Origin: Candidatus Dadabacteria bacterium
GTDB lineage: Bacteria > Desulfobacterota_D > UBA1144 > Nemesobacterales > UBA2774
Assembly (NCBI GenBank): GCA_004356555.1
Contig: SMWY01000010.1
Coordinates: 1 to 15,664, forward strand
Length of the DNA: 15,664 bases
Reading direction: 5' to 3'
Shown: positions 6,109 through 11,673 of the stretch, piece by piece
How the letters are laid out: every line of letters begins with the position of its first letter
How positions within the stretch are numbered: the stretch's first letter is position 1
Notes under the pieces: generated by a model
Told to the model about the DNA's origin: nothing
What the model saw: the letters and a program-made list of their open reading frames with translations, nothing else
Database searches by the model: none
Position numbers and translations under genes: made by a program

Positions 6109-6558
6109 ATGAAGAACAATAGAAATATATTTTGGCTTATCTTTATGATTTTTATAATTGGAGTTTACGGAATCTCATGTAAACAGGACGGAGGAACTCA
6201 GAAAGAGGGGGAGTCCAGCAATATGGAATCTAAGAATACAGAAGCAAAGGCACAAGCCGCCCATGAAAAGCGTATAGAAGACACGAAACATCTGCAGGAA
6301 AAGCGTAAGGAAATAATGGATGGCATGTTAGAGGGAGGTCTTGCTTCCAGAATTGAAAACCCAAGAGGGGAGCCGTTTATATATGTGATGCAGCCTTTTT
6401 ATCTGCTCACACTGGATGAGCAGGCATCACTCATGAACGTAGTCTGGTATTACTTCATTACAGAGGATAGGGGAGTTGATGTGCTTACCATATTTGATGA
6501 GGATACCGGGAACGAGATAGGTACCTTTGGGAGAAAGGGACTCCTCATAGGGGAGTGA
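6109..6558 (+). CDS. Lipoprotein with duplicated C-terminal domain (paralogue of 9623-10084)
   Basis: 149 residues. The N-terminal hydrophobic segment (8-22) ends at GISC (C24), a plausible lipobox. A charged Gln/Lys/Glu-rich linker (26-70) follows, probably helical or coiled. Residues 73-144 are a compact domain that aligns without gaps to residues 78-149 of the protein at 9623-10084, with 20 of 72 identical by hand count. Conserved positions include Ser-x-Ile-Glu, Pro-x-x-Tyr, Phe-Tyr, the Asp-x-x-(T/S)-Gly turn and a terminal T-(F/Y)-G-x-K-G. GAGGAG precedes the ATG. It ends 4 nt before the SRAP gene, whose ribosome binding site (GGGGAG) lies inside its last codons, so the two are probably translationally coupled. 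Function unknown. Confidence 0.72.
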   Translation: MKNNRNIFWLIFMIFIIGVYGISCKQDGGTQKEGESSNMESKNTEAKAQAAHEKRIEDTKHLQEKRKEIMDGMLEGGLASRIENPRGEPFIYVMQPFYLLTLDEQASLMNVVWYYFITEDRGVDVLTIFDEDTGNEIGTFGRKGLLIGE

Positions 6559-6562
6559 TTGT

Positions 6563-7237
6563 ATGTGCGGCAGGTTTGTTAGGAAGAGCGCCAAAGAAGA
6601 ACTCAGGAAACGCTTTGGGTTTGATAATCCACCAGGCGGAGTTTTGCTTGAGCCCCGCTATAATATAGCTCCTTCTCAAGAGCACCCGGTTTTAATCGTT
6701 AATCAAGACAGGCGTATGCTTCGTATGATGAAATGGGGGCTTGTACCGCACTGGTCCAAGGATCCCAAAATAGGGTACAAGATGATAAACGCCAGATCCG
6801 AGGGGATTGAAGAAAAACCAAGTTTCAGGGGTCCGCTTAAAAATGGGCGGTGTCTTGTGATTGCAGATGGCTTTTACGAATGGCATAAACCCGGCAAGAA
6901 AACAAAAATCCCCTACTATTTTAGACTTAAATCGAGCGAGCCCTTTGCCTTCGCGGGTCTTTGGGACCTATGGGAAAAGGGAGACGAGCCTCTTTGGACC
7001 TTTACTATCATAACAACTTCACCTAACGAGCTAATGGAGCCTATTCACAGCCGTATGCCGGTTATTCTAAGGGAGAGCGATGAAGCCAGGTGGCTTGATC
7101 CCGAGATCACAGATTCAAAATCTGTACTTACCCTTTTGAAGCCTTATCCTGCTCAGGAAATGGAATGTTACAAAGTCTCTACAATTGTGAACTCTCCCAA
7201 AAATGACGCTCCCGAGTGCCTGATCCCCGTTAATTAG
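6563..7237 (+). CDS. SRAP-family protein (YedK/HMCES type)
   Basis: SOS-response-associated peptidase family, 224 residues, normal length. These proteins protect abasic sites in single-stranded DNA by forming a thiazolidine crosslink through the N-terminal cysteine. The key residues are present: Cys2 exposed after Met removal (MCGRF), Asn34 in RYNIAPSQ, the NARSE motif with Asn76 and Glu80, the GFYEW motif with Glu106, His162 in HSRMPVIL, and the closing NSPKNDAPEC segment. The ATG is 4 nt after the upstream lipoprotein stop. GGGGAG (6550-6555) is its ribosome binding site, which makes it the second gene of a two-gene unit. No LexA-type box is evident in front of it; expression would follow the upstream gene. 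Confidence 0.95.
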   Translation: MCGRFVRKSAKEELRKRFGFDNPPGGVLLEPRYNIAPSQEHPVLIVNQDRRMLRMMKWGLVPHWSKDPKIGYKMINARSEGIEEKPSFRGPLKNGRCLVIADGFYEWHKPGKKTKIPYYFRLKSSEPFAFAGLWDLWEKGDEPLWTFTIITTSPNELMEPIHSRMPVILRESDEARWLDPEITDSKSVLTLLKPYPAQEMECYKVSTIVNSPKNDAPECLIPVN

Positions 7238-7272
7238 AGGATCTTACTAAATTACTACAGACGGCGAAGATC

Positions 7273-7935
7273 TTACGATTCTTGCTTTTTCAAACTATCC
7301 TCTAGCCTTTGACGCATCCCTTCCTCGCTTAAGTAGAGGATAGTGAGTATGCACTCAGAGTCCTCCCCTCTTAAAACAAGCTGTATGGCGGTTCCTGGGA
7401 GGTCCCACTGCGAGGCGTATATCATGTCACCGTCACAAACGGCCTGGCCTATATTGAAGGGGTCGATTTTTTTAGATGGGGTTTTTTGTTTTATAGTATC
7501 AACAACTGGTTCGCCATTAACTTTTATAAGCTCCTCTTTAATCTTCACATAGTTATCTATATATTCATTTTTTGTCTCGGGTTTAGTAAGGAAGAAAAAT
7601 CCTGCTCGAATGAGTTCGTTATCTTTAAATGTATATCCGATCTGTGTCTGCATCTTCATCATAATTATGCTGTAGTCAAGAGTGTTATCCGATTTTAGTA
7701 CCGGCTCAGTCCGTTCACTTTCCATGACCTCTTCCTTCGACATCCCCCACTTGGCAAGTCTGAAATCATATTTTTCCACTGCCTCAGGATCTGCTCCCTC
7801 AGCCTTTTCATTATTAACCTCTTCTGACTTAGGGGGAAGTTTATCATTTTGTTCCTTAGGCTTTTGCTCGTTGGAACAAGAGTACATAAAAAATATAACT
7901 GTAATGACCGATAGTAGCTTTATATAGTTTCTCAA
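7273..7935 (-). CDS. Lipoprotein with KWGM-motif domain (paralogue of 11674-12339)
   Basis: 220 residues, starting at TTG: GAGGAG lies 8-9 nt upstream, and the first internal ATG (residue 17) would destroy the signal sequence. The signal ends at YSC (C20), probably lipidated. A Lys/Glu-rich linker runs from 22 to 55. The body opens with FRLAKWGMSKEEVMESE (58-74), followed by a beta-rich region, a helix with IKEELIKVNGEPV (132-144) and a C-terminal part with Cys167 and Cys195. The same order (KWGM-T-KEQV, VGEP, Cys, Trp, Cys) is found in the 11674-12339 lipoprotein. It is convergent with the SRAP gene. Function unknown. WGMS-K-E-x-V N-termini are common in uncharacterised periplasmic proteins. 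Confidence 0.75.
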   Translation of the reverse strand: MRNYIKLLSVITVIFFMYSCSNEQKPKEQNDKLPPKSEEVNNEKAEGADPEAVEKYDFRLAKWGMSKEEVMESERTEPVLKSDNTLDYSIIMMKMQTQIGYTFKDNELIRAGFFFLTKPETKNEYIDNYVKIKEELIKVNGEPVVDTIKQKTPSKKIDPFNIGQAVCDGDMIYASQWDLPGTAIQLVLRGEDSECILTILYLSEEGMRQRLEDSLKKQES

Positions 7936-8104
7936 TGTGCGTCTCTCCTCTTAGTAGTAATTGAATCCCGATAATTGTACCTAACTTTTATAAACTTATG
8001 AGTGTTTTTTTGAGAAATTAATATAAACGCACTCTAGCTCTCCTAGGAATATATGTAATGTTGTATGCACTGCAATTTTTTTTAATTCGGAAACAATATA
8101 ATCT

Positions 8105-8303
8105 ATGATTCACATAGCTCCGGAAAAACCAGAGGACATTGGATATATTCACGAAACTAACTCTCAAGTCTTTGAAACAGATGCCGAAGCAAGGCTGGTG
8201 GATAAATTAATAGGAGTTGTTAAGCCTTTTATTCCCCTTTATTGCCAAAGAGGATGGAATTAGCGGTGAAGTCCTTTACCACCCCTTTTTTGATGAAGTA
8301 TAG
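8105..8303 (+). pseudogene. GNAT N-acetyltransferase remnant, frameshifted
   Basis: The frame from ATG 8105 gives MIHIAPEKPEDIGYIHETN and then FETDAEARLVDKL, the typical N-terminus of a YhbS-like GNAT acetyltransferase. The match stops after about residue 37, and the frame terminates at TAG 8261. About one base out of frame, IAKEDGISGEVLYHP (8241-8285) resembles the next GNAT strand (V-A-x-E-D-G-x-x-V-G-H-I-L-F-S-P) and stops at TAG 8301. The acetyl-CoA loop and C-terminal half are missing. There is no clear ribosome binding site. This is a decayed, 3'-deleted gene lying directly before a damaged VOC gene. Confidence 0.65.
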
Positions 8304-8685
8304 CGTGAAACCCCAGATACAAAGACTATATTACTCACTCATTTGGACTAGAATTTATTATTTTCTTGTAGCGAAGGAGTTTTACTCCAAAGTATTCGAC
8401 GTGAAGTTAATAGATAATGAAATGGGTCCGAATAAGATGTCGATGTTTCCATTTGAGCCCGGCGTGGCTTCAGGGGCGCTTGTCCAGGGACCTGACTATA
8501 AACCCAGTGCCGAGGGCGCCACGGTTTATCTAAACGGTGGAGAAGATCTTTCCGTGCCTCTATCTAGAGTAGAAGCCGCTGGTGGAACAGTGTTGGTGGA
8601 TAAAATGAGTATTGGCGATTATGGATTTATCGCTTATTTTCTAGATACCGAAGGAAACAAAGTGGCTATACACAGTATGTCATAA
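8242..8685 (+). CDS. VOC (glyoxalase/bleomycin-resistance) protein, N-terminus disrupted
   Basis: From AKEFYSKVFDVKL (residue 44, base 8371) to the C-terminal GNKVAIHSM this is a good VOC-superfamily domain of the single-module type, with GALVQGPDYKPSAEG (78-92), VYLNGGEDL (95-103), VEAAGGTVL (110-118) and IGDYGFIAYFLDTEGN (123-138). Family members normally begin with a strand like WFEIPV-x-D-x-x-R-A just before AKEFY. Here only RIYYFLV precedes it, so that strand and its metal ligand seem deleted. Residues 1-43 do not look VOC-like and overlap the GNAT remnant; the start codon would be TTG without a ribosome binding site. The open frame is intact, but the gene is probably a pseudogene or N-truncated. 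Metal binding is doubtful. Confidence 0.6.
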   Translation: MPKRMELAVKSFTTPFLMKYSVKPQIQRLYYSLIWTRIYYFLVAKEFYSKVFDVKLIDNEMGPNKMSMFPFEPGVASGALVQGPDYKPSAEGATVYLNGGEDLSVPLSRVEAAGGTVLVDKMSIGDYGFIAYFLDTEGNKVAIHSMS

Positions 8686-8706
8686 CAGTTTTTAGAAACG
8701 TATATA

Positions 8707-8724
8707 TATGCTTCCGGAAGCATA
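8707..8724. repeat. Perfect 18-bp palindrome
   Basis: TATGCTTCCGGAAGCATA, fully self-complementary, 22 bp after the VOC stop. There is no T-run on either side, so it is not a standard terminator. It may be a protein-binding site or a 3' mRNA hairpin. Confidence 0.6.
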
Positions 8725-8751
8725 CACATTGTTAGTTTTATATAATGTCTT

Positions 8752-8787
8752 AGAAATTTCAGCTAATTACCGAAATTTCTTAATTAG
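8752..8787. repeat. Interleaved inverted repeats between convergent genes
   Basis: AGAAATTTC (8752-8760) complements GAAATTTCT (8772-8780), while CTAATTA (8763-8769) complements TAATTAG (8781-8787), so the two stems interlock. Each half is itself largely palindromic, and the block can equally be read as a tandem repeat of GAAATTTC-n-TAATTA. The rest of the 171-bp gap holds a weak GCGC-N5-GCGC hairpin (8842-8854) that, on the minus strand, is followed some 9 nt later by a T7 run. Confidence 0.55.
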
Positions 8788-8856
8788 AATAGAGAAGAAG
8801 AGTTCCGTATAGCTTGAGAGTTTCAAAAAAATAGAACGAGGGCGCATTAAGCGCAC

Positions 8857-9159
8857 TTAATTGTCTTTAAACATAAATGGTGTTGTGCCTTGGGTTAATT
8901 GTTGAAAGAACCTAATTATATTTTGCTCGAACATATACAAGAAGCGGGAGAATATCTCAAACCGCCTAGCGGTTAATTTAGTTTTGCAGAGCACTTCAAG
9001 CCGGTCTTCGCTTACTTCGCTGTATAACTCGACCAGTATATTCTTGGGCTCACCCTTATGGCTGAGATGAAAAGTGCAAATGATATCACCACTTATAACT
9101 ATGTTGATTTCCTCAACTGTTAAAACTATGTCGCCCAGTGTGATTGAGTTCTTTTCCAT
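8857..9159 (-). CDS. Hypothetical soluble protein
   Basis: Unrecognised 100-residue protein without signal peptide or membrane helix. The N-terminal half is beta-like (SITLGDIVLTVEEINIVISGDIICTFHL), followed by ILVELYSEVSEDRLEVL. The C-terminal half is a probable amphipathic helix rich in Phe and Arg (ARRFEIFSRFLYMFEQNIIRFFQQL). Cysteines are C28 and C58. The ATG at 9159 has only a weak purine stretch upstream, so the start is uncertain. It stands alone on the minus strand. Codon use looks ordinary for the window. Function not assignable. Confidence 0.5.
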   Translation of the reverse strand: MEKNSITLGDIVLTVEEINIVISGDIICTFHLSHKGEPKNILVELYSEVSEDRLEVLCKTKLTARRFEIFSRFLYMFEQNIIRFFQQLTQGTTPFMFKDN

Positions 9160-9319
9160 CTTATGCTTTGTTAATAATCCCGTATTAGACTGAATTACAT
9201 TCCGATATTGAGTATCTGTGGATTTAACATTTAATACATATTTTATCCTAAGTGTTAATTAAAGCATAGCCATGTCTATGCCGCAGTCACAGCTACGTGC
9301 TGAGCGTGCTGTTTCTAAG

Positions 9320-9333
9320 CAACTAATTAGTTG
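9320..9333. repeat. Perfect 14-bp palindrome CAACTAATTAGTTG
   Basis: Fully self-complementary, in the 239-bp gap upstream of the 8857-9159 gene. A small GCATAG-N6-CTATGC hairpin (9264-9281) lies nearby. Its core CTAATTAG also occurs as halves in the interleaved repeats at 8763-8787. It may be an operator for the 8857-9159 gene. Confidence 0.5.
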
Positions 9334-9398
9334 AAATGGAATTTTAAACTTTCAAATAGCAAATAAGCTCTATACAGTTAAGTAAAAGCAGACCCTTT

Positions 9399-9608
9399 CT
9401 ATTCTGTGGTTTCTAGCTGGCCGTTTTGAGGTTGGGTCTCCTCTATGAACTCAGAATCCTCCGCATCCTGAAATGAGAGAGCATACACCAGCATTACTGC
9501 TACACCCAGTATTATGAGGAGCCAAAAGGCTTTTTTTCTGCCTCTCTCTGAAATTCCTGTACTACCTTTACTATTACCACGGTGTTTACGCTTTTTTAAG
9601 TGTCCCAT
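9399..9608 (-). CDS. Small single-pass membrane protein
   Basis: 69 residues: a strongly basic N-terminus (Lys/Arg/His-rich, 1-27), one transmembrane helix (about 28-46, FWLLIILGVAVMLVYAL) and an acidic, Gln-rich tail (47-69). The positive-inside rule predicts N-in/C-out. The ATG at 9608 has only a weak AAG-rich site, but it lies 14 nt after the stop of the membrane protein at 9623-10084 on the same strand, so the two are probably co-transcribed and perhaps translationally coupled. No known family. Confidence 0.6.
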   Translation of the reverse strand: MGHLKKRKHRGNSKGSTGISERGRKKAFWLLIILGVAVMLVYALSFQDAEDSEFIEETQPQNGQLETTE

Positions 9609-9622
9609 AATCTTTAAACTTC

Positions 9623-10084
9623 TTAATTACGTATTTGGCCCTTATTCCCATAAGTTGCAACGATATCCCCAGATTTGGCATCATACATTGTAAAATTAGT
9701 CACTGCCGGGTTATTCGTTTTGAAGTTTTTGTATAATACATCCATGATCGCCCATTTGTCTACGTCGGGAATTCTGTAAAAATCTGCAGAAATGTAGACC
9801 TTGGGTGTGTCGCCGTCCTCTTCTATTTTAGATATGATTCCTTCTTTAACGAGGTTTTCTATTAGTTCATCGCTCTCCAGATTTATGGAAGGGGCTTCTC
9901 TCTGAGCACTTCCTTCCTGGTTGCTAGATTCAGGCTTTACTTCCTGGTTGCTAGATTCAGGCTCTATTACCTGGTTGCTAGTTTCAGGCTCTATTACCTG
10001 TTGTTCCTCTTTATCCTTGGAATTCATATAGAAATACGCGGCGACTACAATTATAATTGCAATCAATATTACGTTACGTGACAT
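9623..10084 (-). CDS. Membrane-anchored protein with 9-residue repeats and shared C-terminal domain
   Basis: 153 residues. A single N-terminal transmembrane anchor (about 5-20, VILIAIIIVVAAYFYM) lacks a lipobox. It is followed by a spacer made of three nine-residue repeats (QVIEPETSN, QVIEPESSN, QEVKPESSN; 29-55) encoded by a 27-bp DNA tandem repeat. Residues 78-149 form a domain matching residues 73-144 of the lipoprotein at 6109-6558 without gaps. AGGAGG lies 7 nt before the ATG at 10084. The downstream neighbour is the 69-residue membrane protein. The layout (anchor, flexible spacer, small domain) suggests a periplasm-facing binding or sensing module. Function unknown. Confidence 0.72.
   Translation of the reverse strand: MSRNVILIAIIIVVAAYFYMNSKDKEEQQVIEPETSNQVIEPESSNQEVKPESSNQEGSAQREAPSINLESDELIENLVKEGIISKIEEDGDTPKVYISADFYRIPDVDKWAIMDVLYKNFKTNNPAVTNFTMYDAKSGDIVATYGNKGQIRN
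9917..9997. repeat. Three tandem 27-bp repeats inside a coding region
   Basis: Copies at 9917-9943, 9944-9970 and 9971-9997, each beginning CTGGTTGCTAG and differing at only a few positions. They stay in frame (27 = 9 codons) and encode the Pro/Glu/Ser/Asn spacer of the 9623-10084 protein. A further CTG at 9998 hints at the edge of a fourth copy. The low divergence suggests recent slippage and a length-variable spacer. Confidence 0.9.
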
Positions 10085-10246
10085 TTTTATACCTCCTGAG
10101 TTTAGATACTACAAACTAAACTATATATAATATAAATGGAAAACTCTATACAAAAGAGCGGTTCTCGAAAACGAGCTAATATTTGCAAACTAAAATAGGT
10201 AGTAATAAATTGTATATGAAGACACAATGCGTCCTGGACATGCCCG

Positions 10247-10723
10247 CTAGTTGAGAAACTTTTTGCAATTGGGGACTACTACTACCTTTCCTATCACATC
10301 GCTCTGGCTTTTGAGAAGGTTTGTAACAATGTTCTGAAAGTCATTTTCGACTATGACGTCATCAACCCGGAGCTCGCAATTCTCAGAGTTTAAAGTCCCG
10401 ATTGCGTTAACAATAACAGTTTGGTCATACACTGTGAATTTTAGAGGGCTACGCATTACCTGACGATTTAATAAAGCCGCCTTACCGCGCACAGTGTATC
10501 GGTTGTTGTTTGCAGTCGGGTTTACTGTTACGGACTTTAGAGTTCCCTTGCGCTCGTTTCCTATACAGTACATCAAACAAAAAAATGTAATTTGTTCGTC
10601 TAAAGGCGTCTCATTGATCACCTGCTTAGTAATATCTTTTGAGAATGCATAAGTGGGATTTAATATGAACAATATGGTGAGAGCTACTACTGTAAATATT
10701 GGTTTTAAGTCCGGTTTTGCCAT
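10247..10723 (-). CDS. Secreted protein of unknown function
   Basis: 158 residues from the ATG at 10723. Residues 1-26 form a clear signal peptide (MAKPDLKPIF, then a hydrophobic core to NPTYA). The mature part has four cysteines (C49, C53, C116, C153), with FFCLMYCIG near its N-terminus, and looks beta-rich. The frame is open to an ATG at 10786, but those extra codons run into a strong minus-strand terminator (10770-10799), so the shorter form is preferred. No Shine-Dalgarno precedes 10723. Instead, a TATACT -10 (10736-10731) sits 7 nt before the ATG, with TTGTAG 19 nt further up, consistent with a leaderless or near-leaderless mRNA. The longer start does have a GGGGG stretch, so some doubt remains. 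No family recognised. Confidence 0.6.
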   Translation of the reverse strand: MAKPDLKPIFTVVALTILFILNPTYAFSKDITKQVINETPLDEQITFFCLMYCIGNERKGTLKSVTVNPTANNNRYTVRGKAALLNRQVMRSPLKFTVYDQTVIVNAIGTLNSENCELRVDDVIVENDFQNIVTNLLKSQSDVIGKVVVVPNCKKFLN

Positions 10724-10769
10724 AAAGAAAAGTATAGGGGAAATTTCCTGTGCTGCTACAAATATTATT

Positions 10770-10799
10770 AAAAAGGGGGCACGCATGTTGTATGCCCCC
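10770..10799 (-). terminator. Intrinsic terminator of the Spy/CpxP-like gene
   Basis: On the minus strand GGGGGCA (10799-10793) pairs perfectly with TGCCCCC (10781-10775) across an 11-nt loop and is followed at once by TTTTT (10774-10770). It lies 10 nt past the end of the gene ending at 10809 and separates it from the secreted-protein gene downstream. Confidence 0.88.
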
Positions 10800-10808
10800 A
10801 GGCATGTT

Positions 10809-11276
10809 TTAGTTCTTTTTCTTGTCGGATTTCTTATCCATCATCTTATGATGTTTTCTCATCATTTTTTCTTTATGTTCTTTTTTGATTTCACCTAGTT
10901 TTGTTACCTGCTCCGGGGTTAGTACCTCTTTCATGTCGAGTTCTCTATCAAGCTTGATTCTCTTCATTTTATATTTGGAGTCCCACATCGAGTCAAATGA
11001 CTTGATAACATCGCCTCTGCTGTCGTCGGGGTTGGATTGGGCATCCCTAAATGCGGTTTTCTTCTCAATGAAATTCTCATTTGCCTCTTTAAGTATCGGA
11101 TCAAATTTAGTTGAAATCTCATTTGTTTTTGTTACCTGGTCTTCAGACAAATTTAGCTCAGTAACGATCGATTCATTTTGCCACCATTGCCAGTCTCTTT
11201 TGCCCCAGCCCTTTGCATCAGCCGACAAGCTGACTAACATAACAAGTAAAAGTGGTAATATCATTAATCTTTTCAT
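10809..11276 (-). CDS. Spy/CpxP-family (LTxxQ) periplasmic protein
   Basis: 155-residue exported helical protein. Residues 1-21 are a signal peptide (cleavage after ADA). Two LTxxQ-like motifs follow, ELNLSEDQVTK (40-50) and EVLTPEQVTKL (117-127), separated by a long charged helix, the layout of Spy, CpxP and ZraP periplasmic chaperone/metal-stress proteins. The C-terminus is Lys-, Met- and His-rich (KEKMMRKHHKMMDKKSDKK), which could bind copper or zinc. GGAGG 6 nt before the ATG at 11276 fixes the start; an in-frame ATG at 11306 has no such site. It ends in a strong terminator. In Enterobacteria, relatives are induced by envelope stress; no two-component genes are visible here. Confidence 0.85.
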   Translation of the reverse strand: MKRLMILPLLLVMLVSLSADAKGWGKRDWQWWQNESIVTELNLSEDQVTKTNEISTKFDPILKEANENFIEKKTAFRDAQSNPDDSRGDVIKSFDSMWDSKYKMKRIKLDRELDMKEVLTPEQVTKLGEIKKEHKEKMMRKHHKMMDKKSDKKKN

Positions 11277-11446
11277 ATAAAGCCTCCGAATATTGGTTTT
11301 AATCATATAAACAATAAGAATACCAAAAAGGTTTCAGAATTAACACTGTAAATTATATCTCATATTTGTTAACTGCCCTGCAGATATGCTTGGACGAAAC
11401 TGTAGACGAGTAGGTACTATCAAAAAAATAAAACAAATAAAGTTCT

Positions 11447-11475
11447 TTGTATAAATATATTAGATTTGATATAAT
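11447..11475 (+). promoter_or_regulatory. Orphan plus-strand promoter with extended -10
   Basis: TTGTAT (11447-11452), 17 nt, TATAAT (11470-11475). The -10 is consensus and preceded by TGA, giving an extended TGn motif. No plus-strand gene follows; the next feature is a terminator 45 nt downstream. Confidence 0.6.
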
Positions 11476-11481
11476 CCAGCT

Positions 11482-11567
11482 GAGGCGACATTTTCAGAGT
11501 ATCTAAAAAAGTTTATAATGCCTCGTGTCCCCTTTTCTTGAAGAGGATAAGGGACGCGGGGCTTTTT
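11482..11567 (+). ncRNA. Candidate small RNA, about 86 nt
   Basis: Defined by the promoter at 11447-11475 and the terminator at 11520-11567, with no coding frame between them except a trivial 7-codon one. The region is otherwise an empty 397-bp gap (11277-11673) between two minus-strand envelope-protein genes. The 5' half (AG-rich, with a run of six A's) would be single-stranded and the 3' half a GC-rich terminator stem, the usual shape of a trans-acting sRNA. It is not similar to any RNA I recognise. Confidence 0.45.
11520..11567 (+). terminator. Intrinsic terminator without upstream gene
   Basis: The 5' arm GCCTCGTGTCCC (from 11520) pairs with GGGACGCGGGGC (11551-11562), with G-U pairs and an A-U extension, and TTTTT (11563-11567) follows. 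The closest plus-strand coding sequence ends at 8685, so it must serve a separate short transcript. Confidence 0.8.
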
Positions 11568-11673
11568 CTTATACTCGCTTTTTTCGGTTGTATACTATTA
11601 TAAAAAAACTACTAACACGGATATTTAGGATAGATTTATCAAATACTAATAAATCGAGAATGGTGCCTATAGT

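Noticed and set aside
7240..7272. GATCTT/AAGATC inverted repeat between the convergent SRAP and lipoprotein genes
   Set aside because: Only 6 bp with a 21-nt loop and no T-run; too weak to call a terminator.
7343..7927. Plus-strand open frames opposite the KWGM lipoprotein
   Set aside because: They are antisense to a protein with a convincing lipoprotein signal and a paralogue; the frames carry no recognisable motif.
8707..8724. Palindrome after the VOC gene as intrinsic terminator
   Set aside because: No T-run on either strand.
9917..9997. CRISPR-like array
   Set aside because: The 27-bp units are directly adjacent without spacers and are in frame inside a coding sequence.
10885..11280. 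Ser-rich open frame opposite the Spy-like gene
   Set aside because: Low-complexity antisense of a lysine- and glutamate-rich coding region; no start signal.
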